Below are positions 23,201 to 35,200 of a DNA stretch of 64,000 nt, one piece after another; the stretch's first letter is position 1; every line of letters begins with the position of its first letter. Both the position numbers and the translations under genes were made by a program. Origin of the DNA: Emydura subglobosa (taxonomy: Eukaryota > Chordata > Testudines > Chelidae); NCBI GenBank assembly GCA_007922225.1, contig ML680038.1:2479550-2543549 (forward strand), written 5' to 3'. Under the pieces are notes generated by a model, which saw nothing but the letters and a program-made list of their open reading frames with translations, made no database searches and was not told the DNA's origin.

Positions 23201-26200
23201 CCTGGTGACTTGAAGACATCTAACTTGTTCTTTTCCTATTTTAGCCTCATATCCTACCTCATTTTCACTGGCATTCACTATGTTAGACGTCCAATCACTG
23301 CTAACCTTTTCCATGAAAACTGAAACACAAAAGATAGAATAATAGAAAGTAACAATACAATTATAGAAAGTAACAGTAACAACAACAAAAGAGCTTAAAT
23401 AAGCTCATCTGGTGAGCAGGGAAGGCAGGGCCAGAGGGTTGAAGTGTGAGGGGCTCTCTGTCCCAGTCTAAAATGTCCAACTGGACTGGTATAGTTAGAG
23501 GCTGTGGTAATCTGTGTCTTATGCTGGCCCCTCTCCAAACCATCCTAACACTGGGGCCCAGTCCAGCTTCACCCTGGGGAGACTGTGTATTCTGTGTGCA
23601 TTTGCTTTTCAGCTGGCAGGGTATGAGGCAACTCTGCCCATCAGTGAGAAGTCAAACCCCATCACCAGGGAGCTGGATAAGGCTGACCCTGTGCAGATTG
23701 TCCAGCTGCTGAAGGAATGCGATGCAGAGATATTCCAGGAGGAGGATGAAGCTCTGCTCAACTATAAGGTAAATTCTTTGTCTTGCCTGCCCTTGTACTG
23801 AGATGCTTCCCCAGATCCACATGAAGTGTATTGCTGTAAGAGAGCCTGGGGAAGTGGTGGGCCTGACACTGAGCCCTGGAGGTGCTGAGATGTGTGATTG
23901 TTTTCCCTTTGTGTTGGAGGGTGTTGCAGAGCCTCAGGCTGTCCCTTGAGAAGGCTCCATCTCCTGATCCCACTGGCCTTGCCCTCACTGAGCATTTGTT
24001 GATTGTGAGGGAAGAGATGACACATGAGCGAACCCCCAGTTCAGTCCAAGCAGAGCCCAGCAGACCAAGTCAGGCCCACACCCTGAACCCTGCGTTCATA
24101 TGATGTTCATGGTTTGCTGTTTCATGCTATTTCTGGCATGTGTATATGGCTGGGTGGGGGAATAAACCCACAGAGCCCTGAGCTGTGGAGTGAGGGGGTT
24201 ACTCCTTAGACCACGGAGCCACCCTGTGGGAGAGTAACCCTGCAGAGCCCTGAGCACCGCCCTCCCCCCCAGTGATCTGAGGCAGATCTAGTTATGAGAT
24301 AACATCACAGAACCCTGATCCTCTCTCTCTCTTCTCAGAGACTGTACAGTGAGTCCGTGCTGAAGACTATGATCGACATTATCAGTAAAGTGCAGGAAGT
24401 CCTGAAGGTACAGGGTGGTGCAGTGCAGTATGGGATGGCACAGTGGGATGTGGGATGGGGCGGCAGTAGAGTGAAGTGTAGGGTGGTGTGGTTTGGTGTG
24501 GTATGGAGCAGTGTGGTAGGATGTGCTGTGATGCAGTAGGTGCAGTTTGACATGAAGCAATGCAGTGTAGTGTCGCCTGGGATGGAGAGGTATGGTGTGG
24601 TTCCGGTGAGGTGAGGTGCAGTGCCGTGGGATCAGGCAAGGTGCATTGTGATAATATGAAATGTGGTGCAGTGTGGTGAGGTATGGTGCAGTGAAGTGCA
24701 GTGCAGTGTGGGATGTGATTCGGTGAGGTTAGGCGCAGAGTGGTAAGGTACGGTGCGGTGCAATGAAGTGCAGTACCGTGGGATTTGGTAGGCTGAAGTA
24801 AGGTACGGTGAGGTGTGGTGCAGTGTGGTGAGGTACGGTGCAGTGCAGTGCAGTGCAGTGGGATGTGGCATGGTGAGGTGAGGCACAGTGTGGTGAGGTA
24901 GGGTGCAGAGCACTGAATGCAGTGCAGTGGGATCTGGCACAGCGAAGTGCGGCTCGGTGTGGTGTGGTGCAGTGGGATGTGGTACGGTGAGGTGAGGTGC
25001 AGTATGGTGAGGTATGGTGCAGAGCACTGAATGCAGTGCAGTGGGATCTGGCACAGCGAAGTGCGGTTCGGAGTGGTGTGGTGCAGTGGGATGTGGTACG
25101 GTGAGGTGAGGTGCAGTATGGCGAGGTGGGGTGTGCCATAGTGAGGTGAAGTGTTGTGTGGTAATGTGCAGTGTAGTACAGTGAGGTGAGATGCAGTGTG
25201 GTATGGTGCAGTCCAGTGTGGTGCAGTGTGGAACGGTACTGTGAGGTGTGGTGCTGCTGGGGTGGTGCAGTGTGCTACAATGAGGTGAGATGCAGCGTGA
25301 GGGCCAGTGTGGTGTGGTGCAGTGTGCGACAATGAGGTGAGATGCAGTGTGGTGCAGTGCAGGAATACTGGTTGACTCCATTGGGCACCATGCAGGAGCC
25401 CTCTCTGCTACGCTTAGTGGTATCATCCCCATGTCTGGGGAGCCATGGCTTTGTGGTTCTTGCGGTCCACACTGGAGAGGACAATGCCTGCCCCCTCCCG
25501 AGTCACCTCCCTCACAGAGCCATGGGAGCTGGGGACAGACAAGCCTTGGCTCATGGCTGATTCCAGCTGCTCAGGGCCATGGCATGCTGCAGGAAGAGGT
25601 TTGTGCCGCCACCACAGAGCCCACTCCCCCGTCTCCCTCCTTGGGGAACTGAAGGATGTGCTGGAGGGACAGCAGAGCCTGGGGCTCTTACCCTGCTCCC
25701 ACGGCAGCTAGCTGCTCGCTAATGGGACCCCTCGAGGCAGCAGTCTGGCAGCCACGTTCTGCACTAGCTGCAGCTTTGAGTGAGCATGTTGCAGAGCGCG
25801 GCTGGGAGGGGCCTGAGATGGAATTGGGCTGGGGAACGCTGATGTGAACGGGGAAAACACCCCAGTCTAAAAGCCGCTGAGAGTCTCGGTTGGTTCTGCA
25901 GGACCCGGACAACACCCTTATCGTGCTGAGCGGCGGGGGCGCTTCGGGCAGGCTGGCCTTCCTCATCGCTGTGAGTTCTTCCTGCTTCCTCCTTCTCTCC
26001 ACAGTGTGCTTGGTGCAGGATAGGATCCAGGTGCAGGGTCCCAGCCCTGGGGAACACCCTGGATATGCTCAGCACACCCCATCCCCCAATGACGCACCCC
26101 GACTCCCCTAAGGACACTCACCCCACAGCCCACTTGGAGATACTCAGCCCCCCACATCCTCCAGCAACACCCCTGGCCCCCCCAATGCAATTCAGCTTCC

Positions 26201-29200
26201 CTGACCCCTCCTCCCCCGAGACACTCAGCCTTCCCCATTTCCCAATGACACTGTACCCTCTGGTCTCCCCAGTGAAGCACGGCCCTCTTGGGCTCCCTGC
26301 AGATGCTCAACCCCCCAGCCCTGTTGGCCTCAGTGGAGACACTCAGCCCCCTCCCTTCCCCTATCCCCCACCCAGGCGCTCCCTGGCATCTCAGCTCTCC
26401 TGTAGAATCCACAGCCCTCAAGCCGTGAGGAGGGCGCAGAAAGTGCCATGGGCCGCATGGTGAAGCACAGAGTGGCTTGGGGGTGCAGGTGCTGTAAACA
26501 GGACATGGCAGCAGGCAGGGAGGGTGCAGTGGGTTGCAATCACAACTTGCTGTGACCTCTCTGGGTCAGTGCTCACTGCCTGGGATGAGGAGGGAGCTTC
26601 TCTTGTGTTCTGTTTCCCACTTACAATCCCTGCTTCCGCTTGTATTATGGGACAAGCCCCAAGCCCCTGGCAAAAAGAATCTTTCACTAGAGATCATGCC
26701 TGGACTGGAAACCTTGGGGAAAGGCGCAGTAGTTTCCTGTTCGAGGTGGGATCTGTAGGGAGGATCTGGCCGTGCCTCCTCTATCAGTGTGCACGTCACT
26801 GGGCTAAGGGGTCTGCTGCTGCCTCCGGCTTCGTTGTCACTTCATAGTACGCGGTAGCTCCCTGGGCTGGCTGGTTCCTAGGATGGTTAATTTCTATACG
26901 AGTTGCTGGGTCACAGGCCTGCCTGTTATTTTCCCTCCCGCTCTCTTCTCAGGTTTCCTTTAACAAGCTGCTGAAGGGTCTAGGGCAGCTGCCCTGTTAC
27001 ACATACATCATTGCTGGGGGAGACAGGTAAGGGGAGAGCACGTGTCTGTACTCAGCCCAGTACGACATGTAGCGTGGACAATGCTTCTGGTTGTGGCTCT
27101 GGCTGGCTGCCAGCCCAAGGCTGAGATTTGTCTCATCTCAGCCCCTAGTGGTAGTGTCTTGCCACCCCCACTGCCTGGCCGAAGAGGGGGTGTCAGCGAG
27201 TGCTGTGTGCGGCGGGGCAAGCCTCACTTGGATCTCTGGGTAGTAGCTGACAAAGGGGAATGCTTCTACTGGAGTTCACTGGTCTCGTGCTAGGCCTGAT
27301 GCTATTCAACATTTTAATTAGTGATCTGGAATGAAATATGAAATCCCGGGTGACGCAGATTGTCAAAGTAAATAAAGACGAGGACAGGGCATCCTGCAAA
27401 GCGAGGTGGATCAGTAGGTCATTGAACCCAGGACCCCATGAAACCAACTGTGGTCTCATATTGCCAAATGCCTCCATCTAGAAGTGAGGAATGCAGGCCC
27501 TGTCTGTCGAATGGGGACTGCATCTGGAAAGCAGTGACTCTGAAAAGGGCTCAGGGGTCCCACTGGACAAGCAACTGAAGATGAGTGTGATGCTGTGGCC
27601 AAAAGGGCTAATATAGTTATCTGATGTGTACACCAGGGAGTTTACAATGAGTAGGAGCAGGGAGGTGATTTCACCTCTGTAGTGGTGAGACTGACACCAC
27701 AATACTGTGTCCAGGTTTGGGATCCACAGTTTAAAAGGATGTTGGAAAATTGGAGAGGTGCAGAGAAGAACCACACAAATGATTGAAGGGTTGGGAAAAA
27801 ATGACCCCGTGAGAGATGTGAGGAGCTCAATGGTTCAGCTGGTTAGAAAGATCAAGAGCTGCCTTGATTACAGTGTCTGAACTCTAGGGACCTTCCCAAG
27901 GAGAAGACATTGTGCGCTAGAGAGCTCTTCAATCTAGCAGAGAAAGGCAGAACAAGCACCAATGGCTGGAAGGAAGCCAGACAAAGACCAATTAGAAACA
28001 AGGCACACGTGATGAGCCATTGTAATGAACTGCCAATAGCCTTTCTGGAAGGTGCTTTGGTCAAAACACGAGTTGCTGGGCTCAGTACAAGGGTACGTGG
28101 CTAGAATGGTCTGGTGGAATTACTGACATCTTCTCTGTGTTCTACGGGACAGCGGCCTAGACCCTCTAACAGTCCGGGGCCCTGCTGACATTAAAATCTC
28201 TGCAGCCGAGCTGGCTGAGGCTCACTGAGATAGGGTTGAGCGGATGCTGGTGCCATGGTGGAGGTCTTGCTCTCACTGGGAGGCTCGCTGGGGAGGGTTT
28301 TTTAGCTGTCAGGTGCTCAGAAGTACTTTTCCCTGCGTCGCGGCTGGTTCTCCCAGGTGCAGGATGTGGCTGCCGTGAGCCCGGTGCTTGTGGCCACACG
28401 TGCTGCCCTGCACTTGGGGCAGCCCAGGCCACTTGGGCTAGAGCTCGGTGGGGTGGAGCAGAGCATGCCACCGGGGAGGGGGGGGTGTCACAGGCTGGTC
28501 AGGTTTCCTGTTTCCTGCCAGCTACAGTTCAGGGGACTGTCGAGGCCACGTCCGTGTCCTGCAGCCTGACTGTTCTCCCCATGCACCAGTCCTGAGAAGC
28601 GGAGGACGAGGTGTGCGGCCTCCTGTGATCTGAGTGCGTGTGTATCGGGGAGGGGTAAGTTAATCGGCTGGCTGTATCTGTCAGAAACTGGAACAAGGTG
28701 GTTTCCTCCTGCAGGTCCCTCGTGGTGTCCCAGGAGGGACTGGAGGACTGTGCCCTGCTGGGGATTGAGGAGCTGAGGAAGGTGAGGTCTGGAGATGGGG
28801 AAGGGGAGAGAGATTGAAACAAACTCCCAGCCGTGACTCACAGGGCCCATTCTGGCGTTCCAGGCACGAGCACCTCTGGGAGGGCAGGACGAGGATGGCT
28901 GGGTGGGTGAGGGCACACTGTGGTTCCCAGGAGACAGCGGGCCAAAGCCCCGTTCAGAGCTAAGGCCCTCCCCATTAGCTGAGGGGGCACCAGTGAACCT
29001 GGGCCACAGATGAACACTGGGGACAACAAACCGGGCTGGGAGTGAAGGTCACAGGGTGAAAATCAGGCACTGGAGGGGCTGTCAGCAGAGAACCACGGCT
29101 CAGCAGTGCCCTCTGCTCCTCAAAGGCATCCCAGGGCAGGGCAGAGCCGAGGAGGGGCCGGAGCAGCCCTGCTTTCCTCTCTCACACCCTGCCTAGGCAG

Positions 29201-32200
29201 GGTCTCCCTCTTTCCCTCTGCTCAGGCAGAGGAGAGGGGCCCCTTGCCCACTCATCCCCATGGGGGGGCCCCTCCTCTCCCTGGCTCCACGACACGCTGG
29301 GGACAGCCCCTCCTCTCACCTGCACAGTACTGAGCTCTCCCATTTGCCCCTCCCCAGGTTTGTGAGGGGAAGAAGAAAGTGGTGTTCATTGGAATCTCGT
29401 GTGGCTTATCTGTAAGTTGCAATAACCCACTGGATCTTTGCTGGGCGCAGCGTGGAAGCCTGTAGAGGTCAGGAGGGGGCGCAGAGTGGGGGCCTGGTAC
29501 AGCTGGGGTGGCAGGGGAAGCCAAGTGGGTACCTTCCATGGTCGGGGTGGGCAGCAGAGTGAGTGTGTTCCACAGCCAGGTGGGGTGCAGAGTGGATTCC
29601 TGCCAAGGTCAAGGTAGGCGGGATGAAGTGGGTGTCTGCCACAGTCCAGGCGGGGGTGGGGAACAGATTGGGGTGTTTTCAGTGGTGGGGTGGCTTACTG
29701 AGTGTTGTCCAATCAGTGCTGCACATGGGGACAGTGAGGGTGGCGATTGCAACCTGCGTCTGTCTCGGTTTGCCCTGGTCCCCTCTATGGCAGTGGGCAG
29801 GGCAGACTGATCTGCGCTCAGCCTGGGGACAGTAGTGCGGGGGGCTCACTGACTCTGTTTTCTACAGGCCCCCTTTGTGGCGGGACAGCTGGATTTCTGC
29901 ATGAATAACCTGGACATCTTCCTGCCAGTCCTGGTGGGGTTCAACCCCATCAGCATGGCCAGGTAACAGCCATCATGGGAGCAAGGAGGGGGCTGTGGGC
30001 TTAGTCATTCCACTGCCCCTAGAGAGGGGCCTACGCCAACCCCAGGTGCTGACCCGTGAGCCCAGAGCTGGATCCGAGCCCTTCTCCAATGACAAGCAGA
30101 GGTGGGACTTGCCAGTCAGTCTCCAACGCTGCCTCACCCAGTTCCCTAAAAACTGGGCTTCCCAGGAGTGGGCTGGGAAGGCCCCAGGACAGGGCTGCAG
30201 CCCAGGCCCTCTCACGAAGATGTCAGGCCCTGGGACAGTGAGGGCCTCGTCCCAGCCCTGAGTGCAGCGGGTCTCTTGCAGGAGTGAGAAGATCGAGGGC
30301 TGGCATTCTACCTTCCGCCAGGTGGCTGAGCGGATGCAGAAGTTGCAGGAGTCGCACAAAGCCTTCATCCTCAATCCTGCTGTGGGGGTAGGTGGCAGGT
30401 TCCGCCCGCGGTTTGGATCCTCTCCAGATGACTCTGCGGGCTGAGCTCCTCCTCCGGGAAGAGTCACCCCTAATGGTCACAGACGGTCTGATGAGCCGGG
30501 GACAGCAGGATCAGTTGCAGAAGCTGAGGGTGAAAAGGGAGTTGGACTGAGAGAGCTGTGCAGATCCCTAGGGTAGAGGACCAAGGCCTCTATGATCAGA
30601 GCAGCCCAGCTCCCACTCCGAGCAGACCTGCACTGCTGGGGGCTGGATCTAATCCCTGTGAGTGCTGCGTTGCTAGGGTTACACCTGGCCCCCTGACATG
30701 GCGGTGGCACAGGACCAGCAGTTGGGGTGTCGTGCAGCCAGTGGGGATCTGGAGGCCTGCAGCCACCAGGGTTGCTTTGTTTCCCAGCTCATGCACAAAA
30801 CATGCGTTTGGCTGACTTCCCCAGTTAGAATCATAGAGTTGGCAGGGCCCTCAGGAGGTCATCTAGTCCAACCCCCTGCTCAGAGCAGGACTAACTCAGT
30901 TAAATCATCCCAGCCAGGGTCTTGTCAAGCCGCATCTTAAAAACCTCTAAAGACGGAGATTCCACCACCTCCCTTGGTAACCCATTCCAGTGCTTCACCA
31001 CCCTCCTAGTGAAAAACTTTTTCCTAATATCCAACCTAGACCTCCCACACTGCAACTTGAGACCGTTGCTCCTTGTTCTGTCATCTGCCACCACTGAGAA
31101 CAGCCTAGCCCCATCCTCCCTGGAATCCCCTTTCAGGTAGATAAAGGCCACTATCAAATCCTCCCTCATTCTTCTCTTTTGCAGACTAAACAAGCCCAGT
31201 TCCCTCAGCCTCTCCTCATAAGTCCTGTGCTCCAGCCCCCTCATCATTTTTGTTGCCCTCTGCTGGACTCTCTCCAACTTCTCCACATCCTTTTTGTAGT
31301 GGGGGGCCCAAAACTGGACACAATACTCCAAATGCGGCCTCACCAATGCTGATGACAGTTGACTGATGACATCAAGAAGGCTGATGTCTTTAATGCCCAT
31401 TTTGCATCCGTCTCCACTAAAAAGGTTAATGGTGACTCAACACAATTAATATTAAAAAGAGGAAAGGAACACAAACAAAATAGGGAAAGAACGGGTTACA
31501 GAATATTTAGATAAATGAAGTGTATTCAAGATGGCAAGCGTGGGGCATGCATGGCGCGGGGTTTGAACCCCCGGTACGCTCAGGCTGGGGTGCGCAGGGC
31601 ACGGGGTTTGAACCCCCAATACGCTCAGGCTGGGGCGCGCAGGGCACGGGGTTTGAACCCCTGGTATGCTCAGGCTGGGGCGCGCAGGGCGCGTGGTTTG
31701 AACCCCCAATACGCTCAGGCTGGGGCGCGCAGGGCACGGGGTTTGAACCCCCGGTACGCTCAGGCTGGGGCGCGCAGGGCGCGTGGTTTGAACCCTCGGT
31801 ATGCTCAGGCTGGGGTGCGCAGGGCACGTGGTTTAAACCCCCGGTACGCTCAGGCTGGGGCACAGGGTGTGGAGTTTGAACCCCGGTGTCCATGTGTCAT
31901 TCTGCTCGCGCTCTCTCTCTCTCTCTCTCTCTGTCTCACTGCCTCAGCCTGAAGGCATCAGTGGCTCCTCACGTATGAAGGGCGGGAGTGCCACCAAGAT
32001 CCTACTGGAGACCCTCTTGCTGGCAGCACACAAGACAGTCTCCAAGGACACTGACATCTCAGAGACGTAAGCCTCAGGTCACGGAGCTGGCTGGCTGGCT
32101 GCCTGCACTGGGCAGACAACCTGAGCCAGGGTGTAGCGGGGCCCCTGTTGGCCTTTGCTGTCCTCAGGGATTGGCTGTGAACGTTGACGTCATGTTGTAT

Positions 32201-35200
32201 GTTGGGAAAGGAAGGCCCTCTGCACTTGACTGCTCCGGTCACACTGGGAATGGCCTCTCGCTGGCCTGGCAGGAGCTCAGCGTGCACAGGCCCCATGAGT
32301 CCTGCCCTTGTTCTTCCTGTGTCTAGGTGCCTCCTGGAAATCCTGAGGACATACGAGCGTGCACACAAAGTCACCTATGCCCAGAGCAGAAAGATCGCTG
32401 CCCTGGTGAAGCAAGCGGGCACCAGGTGAGGTGGTCACGCATCTCCATTTCAGCTGGAGGCCTGGGGGCTAGAGAAAGAGGGAAGGGGGAGAGAAAGGAC
32501 GAGTAGGGTGCAGCACAACTCAATGGGCAAGGGGGGAAACCAGCCACATAACACCCAGTCACCCCCGGGCTGTGCTCTGCCCTTAGCCCCCAGTAACTCC
32601 TCTGTGCTGTGCTTTCCCCAGCTTGCAGAAGAAGGCCTGTGTGTACATGGTGGGCTGGCACACACTGGGCATCATTGCCATCATGGACGGTGCTGAGTGC
32701 ATCCCAACATTCGGGGCAGGTAAGGGACCTGGCTGTGCAGGGAGGTGCGCCTCGCTGCACATGAAATGCCGCTCCCCCAGCATGCAGCCAGAAATGTGGG
32801 GGGGAGAAGGAAGAAAGGACTCAGGATCCCTGTGATAATCAGGGAGAGGTGGAAGAAACTTCCAAGCTCCTTGCACTCAGCTCTGCCTGCTCCCAGCTGT
32901 TGATAAATCGGATGGTCAATTGCTTGACCACCCTTTGGTTCATTATGAATATATTCAAAAGCCCAACTAAGCAATATCAGTCAGGTTTATCTCTCTAAGC
33001 AAACAACAACCGGAAAAAGTGCAACCCAATACCAGTCTCCAGGAAGCTGTCACACACAGCGTTGTTACAGTCGCCTTACACAGCTGGTGTGCTCCCAAAG
33101 CCATACCCCTAAAGCCATCTTCCTGTACGCTGCCTGTTACCAAGTAAAAGGTAGTGTGGACGTCAGCTGAAACTAGAGTTACGCAATCAGCTTTCCACTT
33201 TGTGTTTCTGGTACCTTGGTGAACGCTCTGGTCACACGCATCCCGGGTACTAAGGGGCATGACGAAACCTCCTAGGTCTGCACCAGGGCAGCCCCTTCTT
33301 GTATGTTGCCCTTTCCCTTTGGGCCATTCCAGACATAGCCTGGGCGCACAATGCCCTACCAGCTGCTGTGGGAAAACCCTCATAGGGCTTGATTCTGACG
33401 GTTTCTTTCTGCTTACGCCAAGCTGACTTGAGCGAATGCCAAGTGTTCTGGGAAACCTGACATCGGTGACCAGCACTAGGGGGAAAGGGTCCAGCAGTCA
33501 TTGACAGAACTCCCCAACACTTGTACTAATACTGCCTAACAGATATGTGTCGGCTACCTCAGCTTCCTGAACAATGCCAGCTCCGAGATCCTTACCCTAC
33601 AGCCCCCTAGGGAGCCTGCCAAGAGACTCCCGCACCCTGCCTCCAAGGATCCAGCTAGGAGACCCAGCTCAGGGATGCCTGGCTTGCCACCCCCACCCCC
33701 CAGCCCCTGGGGACCCAGCTCGGGGTTGCCTCGCTCCCCACCCCCCAGCCCCTGGGGACCCAGCTCAGGAATGCCTTCACCCCCAAAAGGCCTCTAAGCA
33801 GGATCCCCACGATCTATGGAGCAAGGTGTCTCTGTTCTGGATCGCTGGGGGCCAATCCTGAGCAGGATCCCCAGAGGCTGCAAAGCCAAGGGGTCTCTGA
33901 GCAGGATACCTGGGGGTGCAGGAATCTCGATCCCTGGGATGGGATGCAAGAGTCTCCGAACTGAGGGCTGGGAGGCCAGGGGGTCCAGGTGCAAGGCACC
34001 CCCTAGCTAGATCTGGGGGATCCCACTTAGAGGGCCTTTGGCCACCCAGCTTCCAGGGAGCCTGCTGGGACATTCCTTGACCTCCAGTCTGTGGGATCCT
34101 GCTCAAAGCCCGCTTGGCCCCCAGCCCCGTGGTTTTCTGCTCAAAGCACCGTTGGCCCCCAGCACCGTTCCCTCTGTCCCTGGGTCACTCACTTGGTTTC
34201 CTGTTGTTTTCCTGCACAGACTATAATGATGTGCGAGGATTCCTGATCGGGGATCGCAGTGAGATGTTCAACAAGGAGGCAGATCTGATAGCACAGGTAG
34301 GAGCCAAGCTGCAGGACAGGTGACGAGCAAGGCCCTGGCTGTCAGGGTTACTCCACGTGTGTGCTCAGTTCGTTGGAGCAGATTCTGCAGGCGATGAGAT
34401 CCTGCTTGGCCTGGTGTGAGGGGACTGGGGACAGTCGGGGAGTTCTAGCTGAACGTGAGACCCCCCCTTTGGGTAGGTTCTAGGTGGGGAGTGAGACTTG
34501 GCTAGGGGTAGTTCTGGCCATGAGTGTGGGACTGGACTCGGTTGGGGTGGCTACCAGGTGGGATCTGATCTGAGATGGCTTATGGCTGTGGTGAACCTCA
34601 TGGTCTGGGATGGGTGGGGAGTAGGTGCTGGCCTGGGGCGTGTGCTATGGGGGCGTGATGGGTGCTGAGTAGGTGGTGATTGTGTGCCCATGGCGCTGGT
34701 TCCCAGAGCCCCCCAAGCGGATGGGCAGACAGGGACTGATACCCCTGGGCTGCCTGATGTAGAGGAGCGGGCCTGATGTCTGGGAGCCCGGTGTCAGGGA
34801 GCATGAGGGGCCCAGTCTCAGGGTGTGTGGGGAGCCTGGATGATGGGGCCCTGGTTTGAGGGAGGGCAGGTGGGAGGACCAAGTGTCAGGGAGTGGAAGG
34901 TGGGCCCCGGTGTTAGGGAGGGCATGGGGCTTTGATGTCAGGAAGGATGGAGGGGAATGTGGAGTCAGGGAGGAGAGCGGATGTGAAAAGGATGGAGTCT
35001 GCCACTTCTGGGAAGAGAGGAGGGGGCTCCAGTGTTGGGAGTGGAAGATAACCCCAGTGTCAGAGAGAGGAGGAGGGGGCTCCAGTGAAGGGGTGGGCAG
35101 GGGGACCCGGGTGTCAGGGAGTGTAGCGGGAGCCTGGTGCCATTTTAAACAGGCTCCCTCTCTCTGGCAGGGCCCGCAGTTTGCCTTCTCTCAGGAGGAC

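Noticed and set aside
24382..25432. Long minus-strand open frames (316 and 266 codons) rich in His, Pro and Thr opposite GCKR intron 3
   Set aside because: They are reverse-complement readings of the G/T-rich pentamer satellite. All three minus frames are open with the same composition, and there is no protein-like domain.
31561..31880. GGTTTGAACCCC units as tRNA B-box remnants
   Set aside because: They resemble the B box, but there is no A box, no cloverleaf and no poly(A) or T terminator arrangement. A tRNA origin cannot be supported.
31548..31885. CRISPR-like regularly spaced repeats
   Set aside because: The whole 45-bp unit repeats without variable spacers, and the host is a vertebrate. 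It is a VNTR.
31507..31952. Repetitive protein (15-residue units) on both strands
   Set aside because: It is a by-product of the 45-bp minisatellite, whose unit is a multiple of three. It lies in a GCKR intron and has no independent support.
32898..33540. A further solo LTR in GCKR intron 12
   Set aside because: TG and CA ends can be picked, but no flanking duplication matches and the promoter signals are unclear.
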